From an uncultured Thermoleophilia bacterium (GTDB lineage Bacteria; Actinomycetota; Thermoleophilia; UBA2241), in NCBI GenBank assembly GCA_903912585.1, contig CAIWHY010000274.1, positions 1-21,338 of the forward strand: DNA of 21,338 nt, given 5' to 3'. Positions 1-6,573 of this stretch are shown one piece after another. The notes under the pieces are model-generated. The model worked only from the letters and a program-made list of their open reading frames with translations, had not been told where the DNA came from and did not search any database. The translations under genes were made by a program, and so were the position numbers. Every line of letters starts with the position of its first letter. Positions within the stretch are counted from its first letter, which is position 1.

Positions 1-830
1 CGCGCGCCGGCAGGCCTGCGCCCGGGCCTGGGGCCGACAGCGTGGCAGTCGCCGAGGGTCCTTCGGCGGCGGCGAACGTGGAGCGAGCCGTGACGGCGCT
101 CGGAGGGATGAGCGCGTTCGTCAAGCGCGGCGACGTCGTCGTGATCAAGCCGAACATCGTCCATGCCTTGCCGCCCCAGTATGCGGTGACGACCGACCCG
201 ACCGTGGTGGCGACGCTCGTACGCCTCGCCTTGGCGGCGGGAGCCAAACAGGTGCTCGTGATGGACAACCCCGCCGGGGGGCTTTCGCAGAACACCTACG
301 CGGCCTCCGGGATCGCCGCCGCCGTGGCCGCCGCCGGCGGCACGATGGAGATCATGAGCGACTCGGAGTACAAGGACTACGTGATCCCCGGGCATCTGCT
401 CAAGGTCCATCCCATCTACCAGGCGATCGCCGACGCCGACGTGCTCATCAACGTGCCGATCGCCAAGCAGCACGGCTCCACCGGCCTCACCTTGGCGGGC
501 AAGAACATGATGGGCGCCACCAGCGACCGCGGCCGCATGCACCGGATGGGCCTGAGCCAGAGCATCGCGGAGCTCAACGCGGCGCTGCGACCCGACCTCT
601 CGGTGATCGACGCGATGCGGATCCTCGTGCGCAACGGCCCCTCGGGCGGCAGCATGCTGGACGTCAACGTCAAGGACACGATCATCGCGGCGGCGGACTG
701 GGTCGCAGCCGACGCCTACGCTACTCGCCTCTTCGGCAAGACGCCCGCCGAGGTGCCCTACATCAAGGCCGCGGCGGACATGGGCCTCGGCAGCATGGAC
801 CTGCCGGCGACGAGGATCCGCAATGTCTGA
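1..830 (+). CDS. DUF362-domain protein, 5' end outside window
   Basis: The reading frame is open to the left edge (first complete codon at base 3), so the true start is probably outside the window. A GTG at 42 would remove only the linker, because the first domain strand (VAVAEG) begins there. The Ala/Gly/Pro-rich stretch before it looks like a linker after an exported or lipoprotein N-terminus, which is inference. DUF362 hallmarks are visible: VVIKPNI near the N-terminus, then LINVPIAKQHGSTGLTLAGK and NMMG in the middle. No CxxC ferredoxin motif is present, unlike some family members. The function of DUF362 is not well established; these proteins often sit next to polyferredoxins. The stop overlaps the start of the next gene by 8 bases, so the two are probably co-translated and work together in an electron-transfer system. 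Confidence 0.85.
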   Translation, partial: RAGRPAPGPGADSVAVAEGPSAAANVERAVTALGGMSAFVKRGDVVVIKPNIVHALPPQYAVTTDPTVVATLVRLALAAGAKQVLVMDNPAGGLSQNTYAASGIAAAVAAAGGTMEIMSDSEYKDYVIPGHLLKVHPIYQAIADADVLINVPIAKQHGSTGLTLAGKNMMGATSDRGRMHRMGLSQSIAELNAALRPDLSVIDAMRILVRNGPSGGSMLDVNVKDTIIAAADWVAADAYATRLFGKTPAEVPYIKAAADMGLGSMDLPATRIRNV

Positions 831-2571
831 GACCGAGCCGGCGACCGGCGGACCGGCGGAGGAAGGGATGTCCGCAGCGGAAGGCGCGTCCGCAGCGGAA
901 GGCGGACCCGCAGCCCAGGATGGATCAGCAGCGGAAGCCGGACCGGCAGCGCCGGCGGCGCGGCGCAGCCCGGGCGGCTGGAAAGCCGCCCGCTGGACAC
1001 GCCGCGCCGTCCAGATCGCGTTCTTCGTCTTCTTCGTCTACCTGCTCTTCGCGGCGCTGCAGCGTCGCGCCGCGTTCCCCTACGCCGACTTCTTCTTCCG
1101 CTTCGATCCGCTGGCGGCGTTCGCGCCCATGGTGGCCGCCCGTCACTGGATCGGGCATCTGGCGCCGGCGCTCATCACCGTCGCTCTCGCGGTCGTGGTC
1201 GGGCGCGTGTGGTGCGGCTGGGTCTGCCCGATGGGGACGCTGCTGGGCTGGTTCCGCTTCCGCTCGGCGCGCCGGCTGAGCAAGCTGGTGCCGGCGCGCC
1301 TGCGCGTCGTCAAGTACGTCCTGCTCGTGGCCGTGGTCGTCATGGCGGCGCTCACGAGCATGACGCTGCTCGTCCTCGACCCGATCTCCTTGCTCACGCG
1401 CACGGCCACGACCTCACTGATCCCCGGGTTCGACTTCGTGGTGACGTCCGCCGAGTCGTGGCTCAACGGCTGGGGGCCGGGAAGCAGCGCCGTCTCCTGG
1501 TTCGAGGCGCACTTCCGCGGCAACGTGCTGCCCGTGTACCAGCCGCACTACGCGCAGGCGGTCGCGCTGTTCGTGCTGTTCCTGGCGATCGTCCTCCTCA
1601 ACGCCTTCGCCGACCGCTTCTGGTGCCGCTACCTGTGCCCGCTCGGCGCGCTGCTCGGTCTCTTCGCCAAGGTGCAGGTGCTGCGCCCGGTCGTCGGCGA
1701 CGGCTGCGACCGCTGCGCCGCCTGCGCGCGCGCCTGCCGCGTGGATGCGATCGAGGTGGAGCCGCGCCAGACGACGGCAGCGACCGCCGGCCCCGGCGCA
1801 CGCGTCGTCACCTCCGAGTGCACGATGTGCCTCGACTGCCTCGTCGCCTGCCCGGAGCGCGAGGCGATGAGCTTCGGCCTCGCGCTCCGCCCCGGCCCCT
1901 GGACGACCTACGACCCGAGCCGCCGGCAGTTCGTCGCCGCGGCGGCAGCCGGCGCCGGCGCCGTGGCGCTGCTCGGCACCGGCGTTTGGCGCGGGCCGGT
2001 CAATCCGGGGCTCATCCGCCCGCCCGGCGCCCAGGACGAGGGCGCCTTCCTCTCGCACTGCCTGCGCTGCAGCGAGTGCATGAAGGTCTGCCCCACGTCC
2101 GGGCTGCAGCCCTCGCTCGGACAGGGCGGTCTCGAAGCACTGTGGACGCCGGTGCTGGCTTCCCGTCTCGGCTACTGCGACTTCTCGTGCACGGCCTGCG
2201 GCCACGTCTGCCCCTCGGGCGCCATCCCCAAGCTCGCGCTCGAGAAGAAGCGCAAGCAGGTGATCGGCCTCGCCGTCATCGACCGCAACCGCTGCCTGCC
2301 TTGGGCCCTGGACACGCCCTGCGCCGTGTGCCAGGAGATGTGCCCGATCCCCAACAAGGCCATCATCCTCACCGGCGAACACCTGATCACGCGTGCGGAC
2401 GGCACCCAGGATTACCTCGCACGCCCCAAGGTCATCGCCACGCGCTGCATCGGCTGCGGCATCTGCGAGAACAAGTGCCCCGTGGCCGGCACCGCGGCGA
2501 TCGTCGTGCAGCCCACCAACCCGGCGCTAGCCTCCGGCAGCGGCCTCGGCGGGGGCACGCCGCAAGGCTGA
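823..2571 (+). CDS. NapH-NapG-like fusion: membrane polyferredoxin
   Basis: 582 residues. Residues 1-50 are a low-complexity Ala/Gly/Glu tail made of hexapeptide repeats. A NapH/NosR-like membrane part follows, with about four hydrophobic segments and two CxxxCP motifs (CGWVCPMG from C131, CRYLCPLG from C268). Next is a ferredoxin pair (C295/C298/C301/C305, then CTMCLDCLVACP). After this comes SRRQF (R367, R368) and an Ala-rich hydrophobic stretch that looks like an internal twin-arginine signal. The C-terminal 180 residues resemble NapG, with four Fe-S motifs: CLRCSECMKVCP from C413, CDFSCTACGHVCP, a CLPW...CAVCQEMCP motif and CIGCGICENKCP. NapH and NapG are normally separate proteins that pass electrons from quinol to a periplasmic reductase; the fusion suggests the same role in one chain. 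The terminal acceptor is not visible in the window. Confidence 0.85.
   Translation: MSETEPATGGPAEEGMSAAEGASAAEGGPAAQDGSAAEAGPAAPAARRSPGGWKAARWTRRAVQIAFFVFFVYLLFAALQRRAAFPYADFFFRFDPLAAFAPMVAARHWIGHLAPALITVALAVVVGRVWCGWVCPMGTLLGWFRFRSARRLSKLVPARLRVVKYVLLVAVVVMAALTSMTLLVLDPISLLTRTATTSLIPGFDFVVTSAESWLNGWGPGSSAVSWFEAHFRGNVLPVYQPHYAQAVALFVLFLAIVLLNAFADRFWCRYLCPLGALLGLFAKVQVLRPVVGDGCDRCAACARACRVDAIEVEPRQTTAATAGPGARVVTSECTMCLDCLVACPEREAMSFGLALRPGPWTTYDPSRRQFVAAAAAGAGAVALLGTGVWRGPVNPGLIRPPGAQDEGAFLSHCLRCSECMKVCPTSGLQPSLGQGGLEALWTPVLASRLGYCDFSCTACGHVCPSGAIPKLALEKKRKQVIGLAVIDRNRCLPWALDTPCAVCQEMCPIPNKAIILTGEHLITRADGTQDYLARPKVIATRCIGCGICENKCPVAGTAAIVVQPTNPALASGSGLGGGTPQG
868..943 (+). repeat. 18-bp tandem repeats coding a hexapeptide
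   Basis: Two exact 16-base copies (871-886 and 889-904) are offset by 18 bases, with degenerate copies after them. They encode S/P-A-A-x-x-G hexapeptides in the N-terminal tail of the NapH-NapG fusion. The period keeps the frame, so copy number can vary without breaking the gene. Confidence 0.7.
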
Positions 2572-2647
2572 GCAGAGAGCACGCCGCACGGCCGCCCCGC
2601 AGGCTCGCCGCACGGCCCGACGCCGCCGGGCGCCGGTGAGGCGCAGG

Positions 2648-2653
2648 TATACT
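2648..2653 (+). promoter_or_regulatory. -10 box TATACT, leaderless start of Crp/Fnr gene
   Basis: TATACT is followed by six bases and then the ATG at 2660. A start site seven bases after the box would fall on the A of the ATG, giving a leaderless mRNA. There is no Shine-Dalgarno site, which supports this. No clear -35 box is present. Confidence 0.6.
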
Positions 2654-2659
2654 CGGTAG

Positions 2660-3421
2660 ATGACCAAGCAGAAGCTCGCCGATCTCCGCGCCGCCCCACT
2701 CTTCGCCCACCTCGACGACGGGCAACTCGAGCGTTTCGCCGCGCTGGCGACGCCGGTCGAGTTCCCGGCCGAGAGCACGATCTTCCTGCAGGGGGACGCG
2801 GCCGAAGCCTTCTTCCTGCTCTCCGCCGGCCGCGTCAAGGTGTTCAAGATGCTGCGCGACGGGCGCACGGCCACGGTGCGCCACGTCGAGACCGGGCAGA
2901 CCTTCGCCGAGGCGGCGCTGTTCCACGAGACCTACCCGTCCAGCACCGAGACGATGGCCGAGTCCCGCCTTTACCGCTTCGACAAGCGCAAGGTCCTCGA
3001 TCTGCTGCTCGCCGAGCCCCAGCTCTCGGTGAACCTGCTGGCGGCGATGGCCCACCTGCTGGGGCTGCTCAACCGCCGCGTCGAGGAGCTCCTGCTGCCG
3101 GTGCCGGCGCGCCTGGCGCGCTACCTGCTGGCGCTCGCCGACGTGCAGCTCGACGCGCCGGCCGGCGGTGCGGCAGCGGCCGGCTCCTCAGGAGCGGCCG
3201 CCGCCTCGGCCGGGCCGGCCGGCGAAGCCCCGCCGGCCCCGCGCGTCGTGCGGCTGCCGACGACCAAGCGCGAGCTTGCCGCGCGCCTCGGGACCGTGCC
3301 CGAGACCCTCAGCCGCACGTTCGACCGTCTCAAGCGCGGCGGCGTGCTGCGCATGAGCGGCGACCACGAGCTCATCGAGATCCTCGACTTCCGTAAGCTC
3401 CACCGGTTGGCGCAGGAGTAG
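2660..3421 (+). CDS. Crp/Fnr-family transcription regulator, cysteine-free
   Basis: 253 residues. An N-terminal cyclic-nucleotide-binding-like beta-barrel (about 10-115, with FLLSAGRVKVFK) is followed by a dimer helix and a C-terminal winged helix. The recognition helix reads PETLSRTFDRLKRGG with E215, S218 and R219. This is the E-x-x-S-R set that Fnr uses to read TTGA, and it fits the TTGAC-N4-GTCAA site at 3614. There is no cysteine, so it cannot carry an Fnr-type Fe-S cluster. Heme-based or ligand sensing as in DNR, CooA or HcpR-like proteins is possible; H17, H75 and H89 are visible candidate ligands (inference). An Ala/Gly/Pro linker (about 165-195) is inserted between the dimer helix and the DNA-binding domain, which is unusual for the family. 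It is probably the regulator of the downstream ferredoxin-cooS operon. Confidence 0.9.
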   Translation: MTKQKLADLRAAPLFAHLDDGQLERFAALATPVEFPAESTIFLQGDAAEAFFLLSAGRVKVFKMLRDGRTATVRHVETGQTFAEAALFHETYPSSTETMAESRLYRFDKRKVLDLLLAEPQLSVNLLAAMAHLLGLLNRRVEELLLPVPARLARYLLALADVQLDAPAGGAAAAGSSGAAAASAGPAGEAPPAPRVVRLPTTKRELAARLGTVPETLSRTFDRLKRGGVLRMSGDHELIEILDFRKLHRLAQE

Positions 3422-3426
3422 ATGGC

Positions 3427-3672
3427 GTGAGCGGGGAGCGCCGTCTCGAGATGGCCGTCCCCCACGACCTGCAGATCGCGCTACACGACGACCCCGCGGC
3501 GGAGGCAGCGTTCGAGAAGCTGCCGTACTCGCACCAGCGCGAGTACATCGACTGGATCCTCGAGGCGCGCCTCCTGCGCACTTGCTCCGCGCCCGCCGAT
3601 GCCCTACCTCCTCTTGACGCACGTCAAGGATGCGCAGCGCGCGCCCGGGTACCCTTAGCACTGCGACTGTAG
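3427..3672 (+). CDS. OmdA/YdeI-like small protein, C-terminus probably broken
   Basis: 81 residues from a GTG five bases after the regulator stop. Residues 10-45 (VPHDLQIALHDDP, then FEKLPYSHQREYIDWILEA) match the conserved core of the YdeI/OmpD-associated (OmdA) domain, whose function is poorly known. In the family the sequence goes on with a basic ETRARRI-type helix and ends about 15 residues later. Here the frame instead runs into unrelated Ala/Pro-rich sequence and passes through the Fnr-type site and -10 box of the next operon. A frameshift or 3' decay after about residue 48 is likely. It may not make a working protein. Confidence 0.5.
   Translation: MSGERRLEMAVPHDLQIALHDDPAAEAAFEKLPYSHQREYIDWILEARLLRTCSAPADALPPLDARQGCAARARVPLALRL
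3614..3627. promoter_or_regulatory. Fnr/HcpR-type operator TTGAC-N4-GTCAA
   Basis: TTGACGCACGTCAA is a perfect inverted repeat with a four-base centre. Its centre lies between 3620 and 3621. With a -10 box at 3650-3655 and a start at 3662, the site is at -41.5, the class II activator position for Crp/Fnr proteins. The encoded regulator at 2660-3421 has the matching E-x-x-S-R recognition residues. From memory, the same palindrome is the consensus proposed for HcpR regulators of hybrid-cluster protein genes. Confidence 0.75.
3650..3655 (+). promoter_or_regulatory. -10 box TACCCT of ferredoxin-cooS operon
   Basis: This TANNNT box has no good -35 element, as expected for a class II activated promoter where the activator covers that place. 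The start is predicted at 3662 from the spacing seen at leaderless genes in this window. The 5' leader would then be 77 bases. Confidence 0.5.
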
Positions 3673-3738
3673 AAACAACCCCGGGCGGCAGCGCGCGCCG
3701 CGCCTCCGCCGCCCGCCCCCTGAGAAAGCGAGTCCCCA

Positions 3739-4122
3739 ATGCCACTGCGCAGCATCGTGCACATCGACGAGGAGCTCTGCAACGGGTGCGGCCTCTGCGT
3801 CACTCCCTGCGCCGAGGGCGCCATCGAGATCGTCGACGGCAAGGCCAAGGTCATGAAGGAAGAACTGTGCGACGGCGCCGGCTTCTGCCTCGCCGTCTGT
3901 CCGGAAGGAGCACTCACGGTGGAGAAACGCGAAGCCCCCGAGTTCGACGAAGACGCGGCCGCCGAGAAAGTCGCCGAAAAGCTGGCCGCACACGTGGCCA
4001 TCAAGCAGCACTGCTTCAACTGCGGCCGCAGCGAGATGGACGCCGTGCTGTTCCCCGCGCGCAACAAGGGCGAGAGCACGTGGGTGTGCGTCAAGTGCCT
4101 GCCCGCGCTCATCCACGGCTGA
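3739..4122 (+). CDS. FrdX-like ferredoxin with C-terminal CxxC/CxxC ribbon
   Basis: 127 residues, soluble. The first cluster motif is complete (C14, C17, C20, C24; CNGCGLCVTPC). The second is CDGAGFCLAVCP (C44, C50, C54), with Ala47 where the second cysteine is expected, so it may hold a 3Fe-4S or an unusual cluster. This two-motif arrangement resembles the small ferredoxins (FrdX) encoded beside hybrid cluster protein genes. A charged linker (67-85) leads to a second metal-binding part, HCFNCG (C92, C95) and WVCVKCLPALIHG (C117, C120), likely a zinc or rubredoxin-like site. The next gene starts 66 bases on, so this is the likely electron donor to the CooS-like enzyme. The Shine-Dalgarno site is weak (GAGAAAG region). 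Confidence 0.88.
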   Translation: MPLRSIVHIDEELCNGCGLCVTPCAEGAIEIVDGKAKVMKEELCDGAGFCLAVCPEGALTVEKREAPEFDEDAAAEKVAEKLAAHVAIKQHCFNCGRSEMDAVLFPARNKGESTWVCVKCLPALIHG

Positions 4123-4143
4123 GCCATCTGAGATCGTCCGAAC

Positions 4144-4157
4144 GGCGCCACGGCGCC
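4144..4157 (+). other. Small hairpin between ferredoxin and cooS-like gene
   Basis: GGCGCC-AC-GGCGCC can fold on itself in the 66-base spacer upstream of the cooS ribosome site. There is no T-run, so it is more likely an mRNA processing or stability element than a terminator. The evidence is weak. Confidence 0.25.
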
Positions 4158-4177
4158 TCGAAGCTCACAAAACTCCC

Positions 4178-4184
4178 AGGAGGG
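4178..4184 (+). promoter_or_regulatory. Strong ribosome binding site of cooS-like gene
   Basis: AGGAGGG lies four bases before the ATG at 4189. It fixes that start and suggests high expression compared with the weak site of the ferredoxin gene. Confidence 0.75.
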
Positions 4185-4188
4185 ATAC

Positions 4189-6054
4189 ATGGCAGACAGC
4201 TATCACGAATCCGTACACACGATGCTCAAAGAGTCCCGAGAGGCCGGCGAGAGCACCTCGTTCGACCGCATGGACGCGATGGGCACGCGCTGCAAGTTCT
4301 GCGAGCAGGGCATCCGCTGCTCGCTGTGCTCGCAGGGCCCCTGCCGCATCACCGAGAAGGCGCGGCGCGGCGTCTGCGGCATCGACGCCGACGGCATGGC
4401 GATGCGCAACTTCCTGCTGCAGAACACGATGGGCACCGCCACCTACACCTATCACGCGGTGGAAGTCATGAAGACCCTCGCGCAGGCTACGCCGGGCGGC
4501 ACCTACGAGATCAAGGACTGGGGCAAGCTCGAGTTGCTCGCGGGCGTCGTCGGCGAGGCCGCGGAGCCGCGCGACACGCTGCCGAGGCGCGTCGCCGACG
4601 CGATCCTCGCGGAGTTCAACCGCGACCACAAAAGCCCGTCGCCGTTCGTCGAGAAGATGGCCCCGGCCAAGCGCGTCGCAAAGTGGAAGGAGCTCGGCAT
4701 CCTGCCGGGCGGCGTGCTTCACGAGAACATGTTCGCCACCTCCAGTTGCCTCACCAACGTCGACGGCAGCTACGTGAGCCTCGCCCTCAAGGGTCTGCGC
4801 CTCGGCATCGCCACCGCCTACGGCGCCCAGATCCCGCTCGAGCTCGCGCAGGATGCGCTCTGGGGCACCCCGGCGCCGCACCCGATCAAGGTCGACCTCG
4901 GCATCATCGATCCCGAGTACGTGAACATCGCCGTGAACGGCCACGAGCCGATGATCGGCGCCGCCCTGATCGACGCCGCTCATGAGGCCGCCGCACAAGA
5001 CAAGGCCAAGGCCGCCGGCGCCAAGGGCCTGCGCATCGTCGGCTCCATCGAGACCGGCCAGGAGCTCGTCCAGCGCTTCGCGGTCGACGACGTCTTCGTC
5101 GGTCTCACCGGCAACTGGCTCTCGGAGGAGCTCGCGGTCGCGACCGGCGGCCTCGACGTCTTCGCCGCCGACATGAACTGCGTCGTGCCGACCCTCGGCG
5201 CCACCTGCGCCGCCCACGGCACGCTCCTCGTCCCGGTCAGCGACCTCGTCGGCGTCGACGGCGCCGAGACGCCGATCGTGTTCGACGCGGCCAAGGCCGG
5301 CGAGCAGGCAGGTCAGCTCATCGACCTCGCCGTCGCCAACTACCCCAAGCGCCGGGCGCTCGGCCAGGAGACGCCCGAGCTGCGCACCGGCGACGCCGTC
5401 GCCGGCTTCAGCACCGAGAGCATCCTCGGCGCCCTCGGCGGCAGCCTCGACCCGCTGCTCGACGTGATCAAGAACGGCACGCTCAAGGGCGTCTGCGGCC
5501 TCGTGAGCTGCACCACGCTGCGCGACGGCGACCAGGACAGCCACACCGTCGCCATCGCCAAGGAGCTCATCAAGAACGACGTGCTCGTGCTGGCGATGGG
5601 CTGCGGCAACGCCGGCCTGCAGGTCGCCGGCCTCGAGACCGCCGAGGCCAAGAAGTACGCCGGCCCCGGCCTCACCGCCGTCTGCGAACTGCTCGGCATC
5701 CCGCCGGTGCTCAGCTTCGGCACCTGCACCGACACCGGCCGCATCCTGCTGCTGGTGGGCGCCATCGCCGACGCCCTCGGCGTCGACACCTGCGACCTGC
5801 CGGTGGTCGCCACCGCTCCCGAGTACATGGAGCAGAAGGCCACCATCGACGCCATGGCGGCGCTGGCCTTCGGCCTCTACACGCACGTGAACCCGGTGCC
5901 GTTCGTGACCGGCGCGCCGAACCTGGTCAAGCTCGTGACCGAGGACCTGCCGGGCGTCACCGGCGGCAAGCTGGCGGTCCAGACCGACGCCAAGGAAGCG
6001 GTCGCGGCCATGCTGGCCTGGATCGATCAGAAGAGGGCCGGCCTGGGGATCTGA
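4189..6054 (+). CDS. CooS-V-like protein: CODH fold, deviant active-site cluster
   Basis: 621 residues, the usual CooS length. N-terminal cysteines C35, C38, C44, C47, C52 and C63 fit the D- and B-clusters; C35-x2-C38 replaces the C-x7-C D-cluster spacing. Compared with C-cluster ligands of Carboxydothermus CODH-II, H252 (NGHEP), C331 (DMNC), C441 (LVSC), C472 (MGCGN) and C513 (FGTC) are kept, but canonical GICCTGNE reads GSIETGQE, putting I287 and E288 where C294 and C295 belong. The catalytic Lys is present (K550, EQKAT). Of the His proton relay only H89 remains; Y86 replaces H93. CooS-V, a CODH-scaffold protein lacking a cluster cysteine, was reported to carry a Fe/S/O hybrid cluster and to act on hydroxylamine but not CO. 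This protein is probably of that type. No CooC or Ni insertion gene is near. Its partner is the ferredoxin upstream. Many pipelines would call it CO dehydrogenase. Confidence 0.9.
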   Translation: MADSYHESVHTMLKESREAGESTSFDRMDAMGTRCKFCEQGIRCSLCSQGPCRITEKARRGVCGIDADGMAMRNFLLQNTMGTATYTYHAVEVMKTLAQATPGGTYEIKDWGKLELLAGVVGEAAEPRDTLPRRVADAILAEFNRDHKSPSPFVEKMAPAKRVAKWKELGILPGGVLHENMFATSSCLTNVDGSYVSLALKGLRLGIATAYGAQIPLELAQDALWGTPAPHPIKVDLGIIDPEYVNIAVNGHEPMIGAALIDAAHEAAAQDKAKAAGAKGLRIVGSIETGQELVQRFAVDDVFVGLTGNWLSEELAVATGGLDVFAADMNCVVPTLGATCAAHGTLLVPVSDLVGVDGAETPIVFDAAKAGEQAGQLIDLAVANYPKRRALGQETPELRTGDAVAGFSTESILGALGGSLDPLLDVIKNGTLKGVCGLVSCTTLRDGDQDSHTVAIAKELIKNDVLVLAMGCGNAGLQVAGLETAEAKKYAGPGLTAVCELLGIPPVLSFGTCTDTGRILLLVGAIADALGVDTCDLPVVATAPEYMEQKATIDAMAALAFGLYTHVNPVPFVTGAPNLVKLVTEDLPGVTGGKLAVQTDAKEAVAAMLAWIDQKRAGLGI

Positions 6055-6070
6055 GCGCGTCGAGCGCGAA

Positions 6071-6092
6071 GCTCCGGCCGCGCGGCCGGAGC
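6071..6092 (+). terminator. Perfect palindrome after cooS-like gene
   Basis: A 22-base perfect palindrome (11-base arms, no spacer) begins 16 bases after the cooS stop. There is no T-run, so it may act as an RNA 3' stabiliser ahead of the stronger hairpin at 6115. Confidence 0.5.
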
Positions 6093-6114
6093 GCGCCGGG
6101 ATCAAGGGACGAAA

Positions 6115-6148
6115 AGGGCGGGGCGGCCGGACGTGGCCGCCCCGCCCT
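6115..6148. terminator. Bidirectional terminator between cooS-like gene and tatA
   Basis: Two perfect 14-base arms (6115-6128 and 6135-6148) surround a GGACGT loop. On the minus strand the stem is followed by CTTTTCG, giving a U-run for tatA. On the plus strand the tail is only weakly T-rich. It separates two convergent genes. Confidence 0.8.
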
Positions 6149-6161
6149 CTGCCGTTTGGTG

Positions 6162-6488
6162 CTAGAGATTCTCCGTGGCCGCGGCGGCGGAGGCCGGTAC
6201 GTCGGCGACCGGGGCGTCGCCGACAACGGCAAGCGCGGCGGTGACGGCCGGGCCGGCAGTGGCGGCGACCGGCGTCGCCTGGGCAGCCAGCAGCTTCGGC
6301 TGCTCGGCCGCAGGCGCCGGCTCCTCGACCGTCACGTCGGAGTGAAGTTCGCTGATGCCCGACTTGAACTCACGGATGCCGGCACCCAGCCCCTTGCCAA
6401 GTTCCGGCAGGCGCTTGGCGCCGAAGAAGATCACCACGATCACGAGGACGACCAGGATGTGCATGGGGCTCAAGAGGCCTTCGAACAT
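6162..6488 (-). CDS. tatA: Sec-independent translocase protein TatA/E
   Basis: 108 residues. A short N-terminus leads to one membrane helix (about 10-22, ILVVLVIVVIFFG), then the FGAKRLPELGKGLGAGIREF hinge and amphipathic helix that define TatA/TatE. The Ala/Pro/Val-rich tail is of variable type. TatA forms the pore of the twin-arginine pathway, which exports folded cofactor proteins. GGAGGT (plus-strand 6495-6500) sits six bases before the ATG. No tatB or tatC is in the window. Its position facing a cluster whose NapH-NapG fusion has an internal twin-arginine motif suggests a link, but tatA genes are often scattered. Confidence 0.93.
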   Translation of the reverse strand: MFEGLLSPMHILVVLVIVVIFFGAKRLPELGKGLGAGIREFKSGISELHSDVTVEEPAPAAEQPKLLAAQATPVAATAGPAVTAALAVVGDAPVADVPASAAAATENL

Positions 6489-6494
6489 TCGTGT

Positions 6495-6500
6495 ACCTCC
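6495..6500 (-). promoter_or_regulatory. Ribosome binding site of tatA
   Basis: GGAGGT on the minus strand is six bases from the ATG and confirms that start. Confidence 0.7.
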
Positions 6501-6573
6501 GGATCAGGCGGGTGGGATGTGCCGAGGCCCCATACTGGGCGCTCGGCGGCGGGGCGTCAAACGATTGGGCCGC

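Noticed and set aside
868..943. Tandem repeats as a CRISPR array
   Set aside because: The 18-base period has no spacers and codes in frame for a hexapeptide repeat.
4189..6054. Function as a true Ni,Fe CO dehydrogenase with the left cluster as a CO system
   Set aside because: The C295 cysteine and most relay histidines are missing, and no cooC, cooF or CODH/ACS genes are in view.
4165..6105. Long minus-strand frame (646 codons) opposite the cooS-like gene
   Set aside because: It mirrors the real gene, has no recognisable domain and is a normal result of high GC. The plus strand has a perfect ribosome site and CooS motifs.
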